From assembly GCF_030295405.1 (NCBI RefSeq), contig NZ_AP027080.1, forward strand, positions 4,448,001 to 4,512,000: a DNA stretch of 64,000 bases, in the 5' to 3' direction. Under the pieces are notes generated by a model that saw nothing but the letters and a program-made list of their open reading frames with translations, was not told the origin of the DNA and searched no databases. The position numbers and the translations under genes were made by a program. Shown here in pieces: positions 51,480 through 61,327 of this stretch. The number at the start of each line of letters is the position of its first letter. The first letter of the stretch is position 1. This DNA is from Mesoterricola silvestris (GTDB lineage: Bacteria; Acidobacteriota; Holophagae; Holophagales; Holophagaceae).

Positions 51480-51887
51480 TCACCCCGCCTTGCGCGCGGC
51501 CACGAAGGCCTCCAGGGCCGCGACGGATTCCCCGTAGGCGGCCTTGAGCCGCTCCAGCAGCTCGCCCGCGGGCGCCTCCCACTTCCCCTGGCGCCCGCCC
51601 CCCTCCAGGAGCGCGGCCACGGCCCGCACCTTCGGGGCGCCCATGGTGCCCGCCGAGCCCTTCACGGCGTGGGCCACGTCGGCCATCTCCGCCATGTCCC
51701 CCTCGGCCAGGGCCACGCCGATGGCCTCGATGCGCCCCGGGGTGTCCTCCTTGTAGAGGCCCAGCATTTCCTCCAGGAGCCCCACCTCGCCGTCGTCCAG
51801 GCCCAGCAGCTGGTCCATGACGTCCAGGTCCAGCCGGGAATCCGCAGGATCCTCGCCGCGCAAGCCGGAATCGGGGTCGGTGGCCAT
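51480..51887 (-). CDS. Hpt-domain phosphotransfer protein
   Basis: 135 residues with one Hpt domain. The phosphorylatable His is in [13 protein letters not shown], the typical HxxKG context. It has an acidic N-terminal extension. It passes phosphate between receiver domains, and candidates for its partners are the hybrid kinase and the REC proteins elsewhere in the window. The ATG follows GGAGGACTCC. Confidence 0.9.
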   Translation of the reverse strand: MATDPDSGLRGEDPADSRLDLDVMDQLLGLDDGEVGLLEEMLGLYKEDTPGRIEAIGVALAEGDMAEMADVAHAVKGSAGTMGAPKVRAVAALLEGGGRQGKWEAPAGELLERLKAAYGESVAALEAFVAARKAG

Positions 51888-51987
51888 GGAGTCCTCCTCC
51901 GGGCCATTATTCCAGAAGCGCGGAGAACATGGCGATTTGAAACGGCGGCGCCGCCGCGTCAAACTTGGAGGCCAGCGAAGGGACACC

Positions 51988-52554
51988 ATGAAGAACCTGC
52001 TCCTGCAGCATGTGGAAGAATCCATCACCCTCAAGAAGGCCTTCTTCGCCAGGGAGGCCGACCATATCGTCGCCCAGGCAGCGGACATGGCCGAGCGGCT
52101 CCGGCGGGGCTGCCGGATCCTGGTGTGCGGCAACGGCGGCAGCGCCGCCGACGCCCAGCACTTCGCCGCCGAGCTCAGCGGGCGCTACGTGAAGGAGCGC
52201 CGGGCCCTGGCGGGCATCGCCCTCACCGTGGACACCTCCGCCCTCACCGCCATCGGCAACGACTACGGCTTCGACCAGGTCTTCAGCCGGCAGGTGGAGG
52301 CCCTGGGCCGGCCCGGGGACCTCCTGGTGGGCATCTCCACCAGCGGCAACAGCCCCAATATCATCCTGGCGGTGGAGGAGGCCAAGAAGCTGGGCATGCG
52401 CACCCTCGTCCTCACGGGCCGGGACGGCGGCAAGCTCAAGGACCTGGCCGACGATGTCCTGGTGGTGCCCAGCCAGGTGACGGCGCGGATCCAGGAGATC
52501 CACCTCATGACCTACCACTTCTGGTGCGAGGCCCTTGATACCCATTTCGACTAG
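51988..52554 (+). CDS. gmhA: Phosphoheptose isomerase
   Basis: 188 residues, one SIS domain. [20 protein letters not shown] and [12 protein letters not shown] are the sedoheptulose-7-phosphate isomerase segments. It begins the route to ADP-heptose for LPS core, so this organism makes heptose-based LPS. It overlaps hemW by 20 bp. Confidence 0.93.
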   Translation: MKNLLLQHVEESITLKKAFFAREADHIVAQAADMAERLRRGCRILVCGNGGSAADAQHFAAELSGRYVKERRALAGIALTVDTSALTAIGNDYGFDQVFSRQVEALGRPGDLLVGISTSGNSPNIILAVEEAKKLGMRTLVLTGRDGGKLKDLADDVLVVPSQVTARIQEIHLMTYHFWCEALDTHFD

Positions 52555-53701
52555 CCGCCTGCGGGAGGCCGCGGCCCGGGAGCCGCTGGGGCTCTACCTC
52601 CACGTGCCCTTCTGCCGGGACCGGTGCACCTACTGCTCCTTCGTCACCACCCGGGACGAATCCCTCAAGGAGGCCGTCCTGGCGCGCCTGGAGCGGGACC
52701 TGCGGGACTGGGGCGCGCGCCTGGGCCGGCCCCGGGTGGACACCCTGTACCTGGGCGGGGGCACCCCTTCCCTCCTCACCGCGCCGGAACTCGCGCGGCT
52801 CACCGGGGCGGCGCGGGAGGCCTTCCACCTGGACCCGGCCGAGGCCACCCTGGAGGCCAACCCCGGGACCCTGGACCTGCCCTGGCTGGAGGCCGCCCGG
52901 GACCAGGGCTGGGACCGCGTCAGCTTCGGCGTCCAGGCCCTGGACGACGTCCTCCTGGAGCGCCTGGGGCGCATCCACGATTCCGCCGCCGCCCTGGAGG
53001 CCCTGGACGCGGCGCGGCGCGCGGGGTTCACCCGCGTGAGCGCGGACCTCATGGTGGGCATCCCCGGCCAGCGCCTGGACCGGGTGCTCCAGGACGCCCG
53101 GACCCTCGTGGAGGCCGGCGCCTCCCACCTCTCCATCTACCTCCTGGACCTGGACAAGGCCTGCCCGCTGCGGGGCCAGGTGGATTCCGGCAAGCTCGCC
53201 CTGCCCACCGAGGACGAGGTCGCCGACGTCTTCGAGGCCCTCCAGGCCGAACTGCCCCGCCTGGGCCTGGAGCCCTACGAAGTGAGCAACTACGCCCGCC
53301 CCGGCCAGGAATCCATCCACAACAGCCGCTACTGGGAGCGCCGGCCCTACCTGGGCCTGGGGCCCAGCGCCGCCTCCCAGCTGGGCGACTGGCGCTGGAC
53401 GGAGAGCGGCGTCATCACCGCCTGGGCCGAGGACCGGGGCCGGGCCGACATCCAGGAACTGGACGCCGCCGAGGCCCTGGCCGAGATCCCCCTCCTGGGC
53501 CTGCGCATGCACCGCGGGGTCCACTGGGGCGACCTGCGCGCCCGGGCCGCCGCCCTGAACCTGCTGCCCCTGGCCGACGCCTGGGAGGCGAAGCTGGAGC
53601 CCTTCGTGGGGGCGGGGATCCTGCTGCGGGACGGGGAGGTCCTGCGGTTCAGCGCCCGGGGGATGCTGGTTTCCAACGGAGTGCTGGAAATCTTCGTCTA
53701 G
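52535..53701 (+). CDS. hemW: Radical SAM HemW-like protein
   Basis: About 388 residues. The radical-SAM motif is CRDRCTYC (CxxxCxxC) right after LYLHVPF; GGGTPS follows, and the HemN C-terminal domain has [11 protein letters not shown]. This is the HemW type (short N-terminus), a heme chaperone rather than a coproporphyrinogen dehydrogenase. The TTG at 52535 is the only in-frame start seen before the motif at the expected distance, and it lies within gmhA. Confidence 0.88.
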   Translation: MIPISTSRLREAAAREPLGLYLHVPFCRDRCTYCSFVTTRDESLKEAVLARLERDLRDWGARLGRPRVDTLYLGGGTPSLLTAPELARLTGAAREAFHLDPAEATLEANPGTLDLPWLEAARDQGWDRVSFGVQALDDVLLERLGRIHDSAAALEALDAARRAGFTRVSADLMVGIPGQRLDRVLQDARTLVEAGASHLSIYLLDLDKACPLRGQVDSGKLALPTEDEVADVFEALQAELPRLGLEPYEVSNYARPGQESIHNSRYWERRPYLGLGPSAASQLGDWRWTESGVITAWAEDRGRADIQELDAAEALAEIPLLGLRMHRGVHWGDLRARAAALNLLPLADAWEAKLEPFVGAGILLRDGEVLRFSARGMLVSNGVLEIFV

Positions 53702-53740
53702 GGCGCTAGACCGTGATGAAGGGGTTGTTCCAGGTTGAGC

Positions 53741-53907
53741 GGATCCCGGTTCATCCCATCAATCGGCGTTCATCCCAGTTTCCGCAGGGCTGATGCCGAG
53801 GTGGGTCGGAACGCATGTTACTCGACGTCCTTGAACCAGAGGTGGCGAGAACTCCCAGCGAAGTTCAAACGGGGATAAATGGGATCCAGGGGAAAAGGCA
53901 GGATAAA
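53741..53907. repeat. Type-1 palindromic element, copy D (decayed)
   Basis: It lies between convergent hemW and the DUF3999 gene. The left side matches the reverse complement of copy C's right arm, including its flank (GAGCGGATCC, TTCATCCCATC, CGGCGTTCATCCC, TTTCCGCAGGGC). The core has GGTGGGTCGGAAC, and the right side keeps only weak traces (ATAAATGGGATCC, AGGATAAAG). The whole 53702-53916 spacer holds no gene. Confidence 0.65.
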
Positions 53908-53916
53908 GAACGTCCG

Positions 53917-55779
53917 TTAATCCTTGCCCAGTACCCTGGCCAGCATGTAAAGCAGCCCCGCCACCGCGATCACCAGGGCCCCCCAGAACACCGCCTTCAG
54001 GGGCGCCCCCGCCGCCGGGGCGGGCTCGGTGCCCGCGGCCAGGACGATTTCCTGGGCCGGCGCCTCCCGCAGGCGCCCGGCGAGGAGGGCCATGTCGTAG
54101 TCCGGCGCCTCCAGGTCGCGGCCATAGCAGAGCTGGAAGGCATCCCCAGGCCGGAAGAAGCGCAGGCGCCAGGACGGGAGCAGGAGCCGGGCCGAGGCGA
54201 TGGGCAGGGGCTGGTTGTCGCCTTCCTCCACCTCCACGGCGAGGTCGGGGCCCGCCCCGGGCAGGGGGATCACCAGGGCCTGGGCCGGCGCGCCGGGGTC
54301 CGCGTGGCTCCATTCCGCCACGGCGCGCACCTGGGCCGGATCGGCGTCCAGGACCCGCACCCGGCGCCGGAAGACCCGGGCCCCGGTCTCGAGCACCAGC
54401 CGCGAGGCGGGAAGGCCCGCCTGGGGCAGCCGGATCCGGTAGGTGGTGACGCGGTCCCGGGTGGTGCCCGCGGGCCAGGCCAGGGGCAGGGAGAGGGGCT
54501 CGTCCCGGGATTCCAGAAGGTAGGGGATCTGGCGGCCCCCCGCGTCCAGGAGACGCAGGTCCTGGAGCCGGGGGCTGGTGGCCAGGACGTGGGCGTCCAG
54601 GGCCAGGGCGGAAAGCCCGGGGGCCCCGGCGGGCACCTGGCGCCGGAAGCGGAAGCCGGCGGCGTCCAGGCTCGCGCCCACGCCCCCGTCCAGCGCCGCC
54701 GCGGGCGCGGGGGGCGCGGCCGCCTCCGGGCCCCAGGACGCGCGGGCCGCGGGGGCGCGGGAGAGCTGGTCCCTGCGCGCCTCCAGGTCGTAGCTGGGCG
54801 CCCGCAGGCGGGCATCGCCGCAGGTGGCGGTGAGAGGCCCGCCGTCCCGGGCCTCGAAGTAGATCCAGGGCTGGGGTTCCAGCTCGGCGCGCACGCCGGT
54901 GAGCTCCAGGCCCGGGTTGTCCCCGTCCTGCACGCGCAGATCGATCTCGGAGCCTTCGGGGACCTCCACGGGAATCCGCAGATCGAAGGCCGCGCCGCCC
55001 GGGACGCGCCGCAGCCGCGCGGCGCCCAGGCTCCGGGGCGCCAGGCTGGAGGCGGAGAGGCGGGGCTCGGTGACCTGGGCCTCCCGCAGGAGGGGGCCGT
55101 CCCCCGCCACGGTGAGCACCAGGGCCCGCAGGGGGACGCGCGGCCCCGGGAGCCGCAGGGTGAAGCGGCTCACGCCGGGCTCGGAGGGGCGCCGCAGGAA
55201 GGGCAGCTCGGCCATGGGCAGGACCGGGGCGGAGGCGGCCTTGAGGAGGAAGGCCGCCCGGGGCGCCGGGGCCGGCGCGCTGGCGCGGTCGTCCCACACG
55301 ATGCGCAGGTAGCGGTAGTCCCCGGCCGGGAAATCCACCTCCAGCAGGCGCAGGCCTTCGCCGGGCAGGTCGAAAAGGCTGCCGGCCGACACCAGCTCCG
55401 TCCAGCGCTGGCGGTCGCCGCTGCCCTCCAGCCGGAACCGCTTGAGGAAGGGGGGGCGAAGGCCCTCCAGGCGCAGGCGGGAGGTGGACAGGGGGGCCCC
55501 CAGGTCCAGCTCCAGGCCGCTGGTGGTCTTCGTGGCGGGCAGCGGCAGCAGGCGCGCCGGGACCCACACCGCGGCCCGGGGATCGGGTGGCACCAGCACG
55601 TAGGGCACCTCCCGCCCCGCCCCGTCCCGGATGCGCAGGTCGGCCAGGGCGTTCCGGGTGGCGCCCAGGAGGGCCAGGTCCACGTCCAGGCGCTGGGGCC
55701 CGGGGTCCGCGGGCCGGATGGCGCGGTTCTGGGCCGCCAGGCCCAGGCAGAGCAGGCCTGCGACGACGAGGCGGATCAT
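53917..55779 (-). CDS. DUF3999-type exported protein
   Basis: 620 residues with a signal peptide (LVVAGLLCLGLAAQ) and one C-terminal transmembrane helix (VFWGALVIAVAGLLYMLARVLG). The body repeats beta-rich blocks and DUF3999-like segments such as DYRYLRIVWDD. The start at 55779 overlaps the DUF2339 stop (ATGA). The frame is open far upstream, but that part is antisense to the DUF2339 gene and is rejected. Usually found beside DUF2339; function unknown. Confidence 0.8.
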   Translation of the reverse strand: MIRLVVAGLLCLGLAAQNRAIRPADPGPQRLDVDLALLGATRNALADLRIRDGAGREVPYVLVPPDPRAAVWVPARLLPLPATKTTSGLELDLGAPLSTSRLRLEGLRPPFLKRFRLEGSGDRQRWTELVSAGSLFDLPGEGLRLLEVDFPAGDYRYLRIVWDDRASAPAPAPRAAFLLKAASAPVLPMAELPFLRRPSEPGVSRFTLRLPGPRVPLRALVLTVAGDGPLLREAQVTEPRLSASSLAPRSLGAARLRRVPGGAAFDLRIPVEVPEGSEIDLRVQDGDNPGLELTGVRAELEPQPWIYFEARDGGPLTATCGDARLRAPSYDLEARRDQLSRAPAARASWGPEAAAPPAPAAALDGGVGASLDAAGFRFRRQVPAGAPGLSALALDAHVLATSPRLQDLRLLDAGGRQIPYLLESRDEPLSLPLAWPAGTTRDRVTTYRIRLPQAGLPASRLVLETGARVFRRRVRVLDADPAQVRAVAEWSHADPGAPAQALVIPLPGAGPDLAVEVEEGDNQPLPIASARLLLPSWRLRFFRPGDAFQLCYGRDLEAPDYDMALLAGRLREAPAQEIVLAAGTEPAPAAGAPLKAVFWGALVIAVAGLLYMLARVLGKD

Positions 55780-58700
55780 TCGGAGGCCTCCGTGCGGCGC
55801 AGGACGAACTTCTGGAGGATGACCGCCACCCCGGCCAGGCACATGGCGAGCCCCACGAAGGAGGCCACGCGGTAGAGCCCGCTCAGGCTGGAGAGGTCGT
55901 GCAGGAAGGCCTTGAGCACCGTCACGGTCAGCAGCAGGATGGCCGCGACCCGGGCCAGGCGGCTCCGGGAGGTGACCCCCGCCACCAGCATGAGGATGGC
56001 GAACACGGCCCAGCCGATGGTGTAGCTCAGGTCCTGGGCCAGGCTCCCGTGGGCCAGGTTGAAGGTGAGCACGGGCCCGGTGCTGAAGGCGTCGGCGATC
56101 TCGATATTGAGGAGCAGGAAGAGCAGCACCGCGCCGCCGCCGGGGAGGATGCGGGAAAGCCCCGGAAGTCCCGCCAGGAAGCGGTCGTCCGAGTCCTTCA
56201 GCAGGCGCGCCGCGGCGAAGAAGCACACCGCGGGAACCAGGTAGGCGTAGAGGTACCAGTTGAGGATCACGAGGCCCCCGCGGGGGTGGTACGCGAACAC
56301 GGCCTCGTTGAACACCAGGCGCACGAAGACCGCGGCGAAGAGCCCCGCGCACCAGAGCAGCAGGCCCTTGTGGGGCACCCGCGTGTAGAGCCAGGCCAGG
56401 GCCGCGGCCAGCAGGGCCCAGCCCAGGGTGATCCATTCGTTGTCCAGCTGGAGGGGGATGGCCACGGTGATGAAGGCCAGCGCCGCCCCCGCCACCAGGG
56501 CAAGGTTGGCCAGGGCCAGGGGGCCTTCCCGCCGGCGCATGCGCACCACGTGGGGCACCAGGAGCAGGGCCTGGGCCACGGGCAGGGCGCCGATGGCGCC
56601 CGCGTACCCCAGCGCGCCCAGCGCGGGCCGCGCGCCCAGGAAGAACACGGCGCTGGTGAGCACCGCCGCGATCCAGGGCAGCCGGGATTCCGCGCCCGCA
56701 TCGTCCAGCAGGAGCGGGTTGAGGAGCTGCATGGCGTAGAGGGGCGCCGCCACCGCGAGCAGGTCCACGGCCTGGGCCGGCGTCCGCATCGGGTCGGCCA
56801 GGGCGAGGACCACCAGTCCGGTGGAGCCCGCCAGCGCCACGGCCCAGGCCTGGGCCCCCGCGCGCCGCGCCAGGACCAGGAGGCCCAGGCCCAGGGCCGC
56901 GTGCACGGGCACCTGGGTCGCCAGGGAAGGATGCGGGGCATTGCCGTGGTGCAGGACCAGGACCACCTGGGCGGAAACCAGCCCCAGGCCCGCGGCCAGC
57001 GCGAACAGCGCGTCCCCGCGGCCCCGGGACAACTCGAACCAGAGGTAGCCCAGGGCCGCGAAGGCCAGGGCGGCCCAGGGGGCCAGGACCATGGCCGGAC
57101 CGGTGCGTCCGCCGCCCAGGATCCACACCGCCAGCACCAGTTGGGTGATCACGGCGCATCCCGCCAGCAGGGCCCCCCGGCGCAGGCGCAGGGCCGCCAC
57201 GCCCATGGCCAGCCCCAGCACGGCCATCACCGCCAGGAAGGGCCAGGGGGGCTGGGCCAGGCGGGGATCGCCGGCCACCGGCAGCAGGAAGAGGAGGCCC
57301 GTGAGGCCCATGAGGGTCTCAGGGCTGCCCTTGGCGCCCAGGGGCGACGCCTCGCCGCGCTCCCGCAGGAACACGGTGCCGCCCACCACCAGGAGGCTGA
57401 AGGCCAGCACCACCGCTAGGGCTGGCAAGAGCTGCTCCCGCACGGGGGCGCAGGCCCACCACGCCACCAGGGCCAGGAAACTGAAGGCCAGTCCCAGGAC
57501 GCAGAGCCAGGGGCGCCGCCCCTGCCCGGCCTCGAAAAGCAGGCCCAGGTTCAGGAGGCCCAGGAGCGCCGCCAGCACGCCCAGGCTGTGGGGCGCCACG
57601 CCGGGTCCCGCCAGGAAGAACAGGAGCCCGACGCTGAGGAAGGCCAGGATGGCCCCGCTCCCCTCGGGCTCCAGGGGCCGGCCCCGCCGCGCCGCCAGGA
57701 GGGGCACGCCCAGGAAGACCAGGCTGAAGCCGCCGTAGATGAGCAGCGCGGGCAGGAGGCGGGTGGGGTCCAGGTGGCGCATGGACCAGGCGGTTTCCGC
57801 GGCCAGGGCGAAGAGGGCGGCCAGGAACCACACGGTGCCTTCCCCGAAGCGGATGGCGAAGGCCCCGGCCAGGACCAGCACCAGGAGGACCGCCCCGAAG
57901 AGCGCCAGGGGCGAGGCCGTGGCGGGCTCCAGGAAGACCAGGGCCGTGAAGGCGCCCATGAGGACCGGGGCGGCGCTCACCGCGAGCTGGCCCGCGCCCA
58001 GGAAGGGGCGCTTCACCTTGAGCCGCGCCTGGATCCAGGGGATCCCCAGGTACAGCGCCGCGAAGAGCGCCGTGAAGCCCAGGATGCCGGGCCAGGCCTC
58101 CGAGGTGTAGCTGAAGCCCAGCCAGGTGGCGAAGATGACCAGGACGCATCCGGCGCCCAGGGCGTGGAGCCATTCCGGACCGCGCAGGAGGGCCACGGCG
58201 GCGAGGCCCGCGGCCACCAGGAACAGGAACCCGAACATGAGGCCGAAATGCCGCCCGTACACCGGGTTCATGGCCATGTGCACGGCGAAGAGCACCGGCG
58301 GAAGCGCGGAGAGGGTGGCCGAATGCCGGAAGAGCGCGGGCGCCTCCCGGTCCCGGGAAAGGAACAGGGCCCCCAGCCCCAGGACGGGGAACAGCAGGAA
58401 GATCCCCAGGCCGATGCCCAGTTTCGATTCATCCAGGAAGTTCGCCACCCACCCCAGCTGGTAGAGCGCCGTGAAGGCCAGGGTGAGGGCGGTGAGCAGG
58501 GGCCAGCGCTTCCGGTAGGCCACCCACCCCAGCCCGATGTTCAGGAGGGCCAGGTACCCGAAGAGGCCGATGGGGTGGTCCTCCCCGGTGGAGAGCAGGA
58601 GCGGGGTGGCGAAGCCCCCCAGGAGCCCCAGGAGGGCGATGAACACGGAATCCCTGCGGATGGAGAGCCCGACGGCGATGGCCGTCACCAGGGCCATGAG

Positions 58701-59369
58701 CGCGAAGGAGGCCGGCGCCGGCAGCAAATGCCACAGGGCCGAGGCCGCGTAGAAGGTGGAGAAGAGCGTGGCGATGCCCGCGGCCGTGAGGGCCTGGGCC
58801 GTGACGGCGTAGGCCCGGGCCCGCCTCGTCTCGCACCCGGCCAGGAGCCCCAGGCCCACCAGGAGGCCGATGGACATGCGCACCGGGGCCCCGAGCCAGC
58901 CGTGCTCCACCCCGTACTTCAGGAAGGCCACCGCCGCCACCAGCAGGGCGATGCCGGCGATGTAGGAGAAGAGCTTGACCCCCACCAGGGATTCCCAGTC
59001 GAAGGGCGCGCGGGGTTCCGCGGGGGGCGGCGGCGGAAGAGGGGGAGGCGGCGGGGGCGCCGGAAGGGGCGGGGGCGCCGGGAGGGGCGCGGCCGCCGGA
59101 GGCCTGGGGACCGCGGGCAGGGGCGGCGGCTCCACCCGGGGAGGCGGCGGGAGTTCCCGGATCCACGGGGGAATCACCACGGGGGCGGTGTCATCCAGAC
59201 GCGGGGCGGGAGGCGCTTCGGGCGCCGCGGGGGGCCGGGTTCCCCGCAGCCGGAGGAGCTCGCCCTTCAGGAGATCCAGATCGGATTCCAGCTGGGAGAC
59301 CCGGGCCCTCCGCTGGACGGTCTCCAGAAGGAGCCACACGAACGCGACGAAGATGAAGAACCCTTCCAA
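55776..59369 (-). CDS. DUF2339 polytopic membrane protein
   Basis: 1197 residues from the TTG at 59369 (GAGAGGTG upstream). The N-terminal helix is followed by a short coiled coil, then a Pro-rich stretch of about 80 residues (runs of P with A and E), then WESLVGVKLFSYIAGIALL and some 30 or more transmembrane helices. The family has many paralogous helical units; its function is unknown. Coupled to the DUF3999 gene by an ATGA overlap. Confidence 0.85.
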   Translation of the reverse strand: MEGFFIFVAFVWLLLETVQRRARVSQLESDLDLLKGELLRLRGTRPPAAPEAPPAPRLDDTAPVVIPPWIRELPPPPRVEPPPLPAVPRPPAAAPLPAPPPLPAPPPPPPLPPPPPAEPRAPFDWESLVGVKLFSYIAGIALLVAAVAFLKYGVEHGWLGAPVRMSIGLLVGLGLLAGCETRRARAYAVTAQALTAAGIATLFSTFYAASALWHLLPAPASFALMALVTAIAVGLSIRRDSVFIALLGLLGGFATPLLLSTGEDHPIGLFGYLALLNIGLGWVAYRKRWPLLTALTLAFTALYQLGWVANFLDESKLGIGLGIFLLFPVLGLGALFLSRDREAPALFRHSATLSALPPVLFAVHMAMNPVYGRHFGLMFGFLFLVAAGLAAVALLRGPEWLHALGAGCVLVIFATWLGFSYTSEAWPGILGFTALFAALYLGIPWIQARLKVKRPFLGAGQLAVSAAPVLMGAFTALVFLEPATASPLALFGAVLLVLVLAGAFAIRFGEGTVWFLAALFALAAETAWSMRHLDPTRLLPALLIYGGFSLVFLGVPLLAARRGRPLEPEGSGAILAFLSVGLLFFLAGPGVAPHSLGVLAALLGLLNLGLLFEAGQGRRPWLCVLGLAFSFLALVAWWACAPVREQLLPALAVVLAFSLLVVGGTVFLRERGEASPLGAKGSPETLMGLTGLLFLLPVAGDPRLAQPPWPFLAVMAVLGLAMGVAALRLRRGALLAGCAVITQLVLAVWILGGGRTGPAMVLAPWAALAFAALGYLWFELSRGRGDALFALAAGLGLVSAQVVLVLHHGNAPHPSLATQVPVHAALGLGLLVLARRAGAQAWAVALAGSTGLVVLALADPMRTPAQAVDLLAVAAPLYAMQLLNPLLLDDAGAESRLPWIAAVLTSAVFFLGARPALGALGYAGAIGALPVAQALLLVPHVVRMRRREGPLALANLALVAGAALAFITVAIPLQLDNEWITLGWALLAAALAWLYTRVPHKGLLLWCAGLFAAVFVRLVFNEAVFAYHPRGGLVILNWYLYAYLVPAVCFFAAARLLKDSDDRFLAGLPGLSRILPGGGAVLLFLLLNIEIADAFSTGPVLTFNLAHGSLAQDLSYTIGWAVFAILMLVAGVTSRSRLARVAAILLLTVTVLKAFLHDLSSLSGLYRVASFVGLAMCLAGVAVILQKFVLRRTEASE

Positions 59370-59484
59370 GCTGCACCTCTCGCGGATTGACGGAAAACCC
59401 ACTATAACCCGCAAGCCGCATCGCCGGAAATTGCCTATAGTTGTTCAACCCGGTCCCCGGGTTCCCGACCCCCTTGGAGAAACC

Positions 59485-60462
59485 ATGAATCCGCATCCCG
59501 TGAAGGACCCCCTCACCTGGCTGTACCCCCCCATCGAACCCTACGCCACCGGCCGGCTCAAGGTGTCCGCCACGCACGAGCTCTACTACGAGGAGAGCGG
59601 GAATCCGCAGGGCAAGCCCGTGGTGTTCCTCCACGGCGGGCCCGGCGGGGGCAGCGATCCCAAGCAGCGGCGCTTCTTCCACCCGGAGAAGTACCGCATC
59701 ATCCTCTTCGACCAGCGGGGCTGCGGCAAGAGCACGCCCTACGCCAGCCTGGAGGACAACACCACCTGGGACCTGGTGGCCGACACCGAGAAGCTGCGGG
59801 TCCACCTGGGCATCGCCCGGTGGCAGGTGTTCGGCGGGTCCTGGGGCTCCACCCTGGCCCTGGCCTACGCCGAGAAGCACCCCGAGGCCTGCACGGAGCT
59901 GGTGCTGCGGGGGATCTTCCTGCTGCGCAAGCAGGAGATCGATTGGTTCTACCAGCGGGGCGCCTCCATCCTCTACCCGGACGCCTGGGAACCCTACCTG
60001 GCCCACATCCCCGAAGCCGAGCGGGGCGACCTGCTCGCCGCCTACCACCGGCGCCTCACCAGCCCCGACCCCGCCGTGCGCCTCGCGGCCGCCAAGACCT
60101 GGAGCGGCTGGGAGGGCGGCACCAGCAAGCTCATCCCCGACGCCGATTTCACCGGCCACTACGAGGAGGACGAATTCGCCCTGGCCTTCGCGCGCATCGA
60201 GTGCCACTACTTCGTGAACAAGGGCTGGTTCGACCCCGAGGACCAGCTCCTGCGGGACGCCGGGAAGATCCGCCACATCCCCGGCGTCATCGTCCAGGGC
60301 CGCTACGACGTGGTGTGCCCCATGGAGAGCGCCTGGGCCCTGCACCGCGCCTGGCCCGAGGCCGATCTGGTGATCACGCCGGATTGCGGGCACAGCGCCT
60401 TCGACGCCCCCAACTGCCGCGCGCTGGTGGCGGCCACGGACCGGTTCGCGGGAATCCCGTAA
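59485..60462 (+). CDS. pip: Proline iminopeptidase
   Basis: 325 residues, alpha/beta hydrolase (peptidase S33). HGGPGGG oxyanion segment, DQRGCGKS, nucleophile elbow GGSWGS, a late Asp in GRYD and His in CGHSAF. It releases N-terminal proline from peptides. The start at 59485 follows GGAGAAACC. The type-1 element C lies after it. Confidence 0.92.
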   Translation: MNPHPVKDPLTWLYPPIEPYATGRLKVSATHELYYEESGNPQGKPVVFLHGGPGGGSDPKQRRFFHPEKYRIILFDQRGCGKSTPYASLEDNTTWDLVADTEKLRVHLGIARWQVFGGSWGSTLALAYAEKHPEACTELVLRGIFLLRKQEIDWFYQRGASILYPDAWEPYLAHIPEAERGDLLAAYHRRLTSPDPAVRLAAAKTWSGWEGGTSKLIPDADFTGHYEEDEFALAFARIECHYFVNKGWFDPEDQLLRDAGKIRHIPGVIVQGRYDVVCPMESAWALHRAWPEADLVITPDCGHSAFDAPNCRALVAATDRFAGIP

Positions 60463-60543
60463 GGGGCATCGTGGAACGCCTGATGGCGCCGCGCCGATCG
60501 CCGGGGATCCCGGGTGGGGCACGCGGACAAGGTTCTGCTTTTT

Positions 60544-60694
60544 CCCCTTCATCCCCTTCATCGCATTCATCCCTGTTCCAGCAGGGCCAGCACCGGGGTG
60601 CGTCGGCGCGTGATTGATCCGCATGCGCCGACCCATCCCGGCGCTGGCCCTGCGGAAACCGGGATGAACGCCGATGGATGGGATGAACGGGGAT
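60544..60694. repeat. Type-1 palindromic intergenic element, copy C
   Basis: A 151-bp inverted repeat in the 295-bp spacer between convergent pip and the ThiE-like gene. Left arm CCTTCATCC, CATTCATCC, CCTGTTCCAGCAGGGCCAG; core GTCGGCGCGTGATTGATCCG; right arm CGCTGGCCCTGCGGAAACCG then GGATGAACGCCGATGGATGG. Its right flank extends the match to copy D. The remaining spacer has no gene. Confidence 0.85.
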
Positions 60695-60757
60695 CCGCTC
60701 CACCTTGAACGGTCCCTTCATCGGGGGGGCGAGGCGCCTTGGACCTGCCGACGCCCC

Positions 60758-61327
60758 CTAGAACCCCTCCCAGGCCCCTTTAAGGCCCTCCACGACCTCC
60801 CGCGGATCCTCTTTCGACCAGAGCCCCCGGATCAGCGCCACCCCCGCGAGGCGGGGATGCCGGAGGGCGCCGGCGTTGGCGGGGTGGATGCCGCCCAGGG
60901 CCAGCACCCGGCAGGGGGCTTCCGGCATCCCGTCCAGCACCTGCCCAAGGCGGGCCGCGCCCCAGGGCTCCCCTTTCCCCGGCACCGGGAAGATGGGCGA
61001 CAGGATCAATTGGACCGCCCCCGCCCTGCCGGGGATCTGGGCGGGGTCGTGGATGGGCCGGGACAGGGGCAGGAGCCCCGGCGGCACCTCGGGGTGGGCT
61101 TCCCCGGCGTGGAGGCCGCAGCCCGCGGCCAGGGCCACGTCGAGGCGCCCGTTGACCCACAGCTCGACCCCGGGGGCGCGGTCCCGCGCCCACCGCGCGG
61201 CCCGCAGGAGCCCGGCGGCCTCCAGGCGGGGCTCCCGGATCATGAAGGCGTCCACCCCCGAAGCCAGCACCCGGGACCACCGCGGGGCGTCGAAGCCCTC
61301 CCCCGGGGAGATGGCCAGGACGAACAT
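60758..61327 (-). CDS. ThiE-like thiamine phosphate synthase family protein
   Basis: 189 residues, TIM-barrel fragment of the ThiE/TenI type. It begins FVLAISPGEG; the pattern MIREPRL, GLHAGEAHPEVP and LILSPIFPVPGKG fits the family. The GGIHPANAG motif near the C-terminus binds phosphate. It is short, and the usual KDR/REK of ThiE is changed, so it could be TenI-like rather than a full synthase. Starts right after the stop of the next gene (0-bp gap). Confidence 0.75.
   Translation of the reverse strand: MFVLAISPGEGFDAPRWSRVLASGVDAFMIREPRLEAAGLLRAARWARDRAPGVELWVNGRLDVALAAGCGLHAGEAHPEVPPGLLPLSRPIHDPAQIPGRAGAVQLILSPIFPVPGKGEPWGAARLGQVLDGMPEAPCRVLALGGIHPANAGALRHPRLAGVALIRGLWSKEDPREVVEGLKGAWEGF

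Noticed and set aside
53917-57159. A 1080-codon frame that extends the DUF3999 gene upstream
   Set aside because: The added part is Gly/Pro/Arg-rich and lies on top of the DUF2339 gene in another frame; the signal peptide at 55779 marks the true start.
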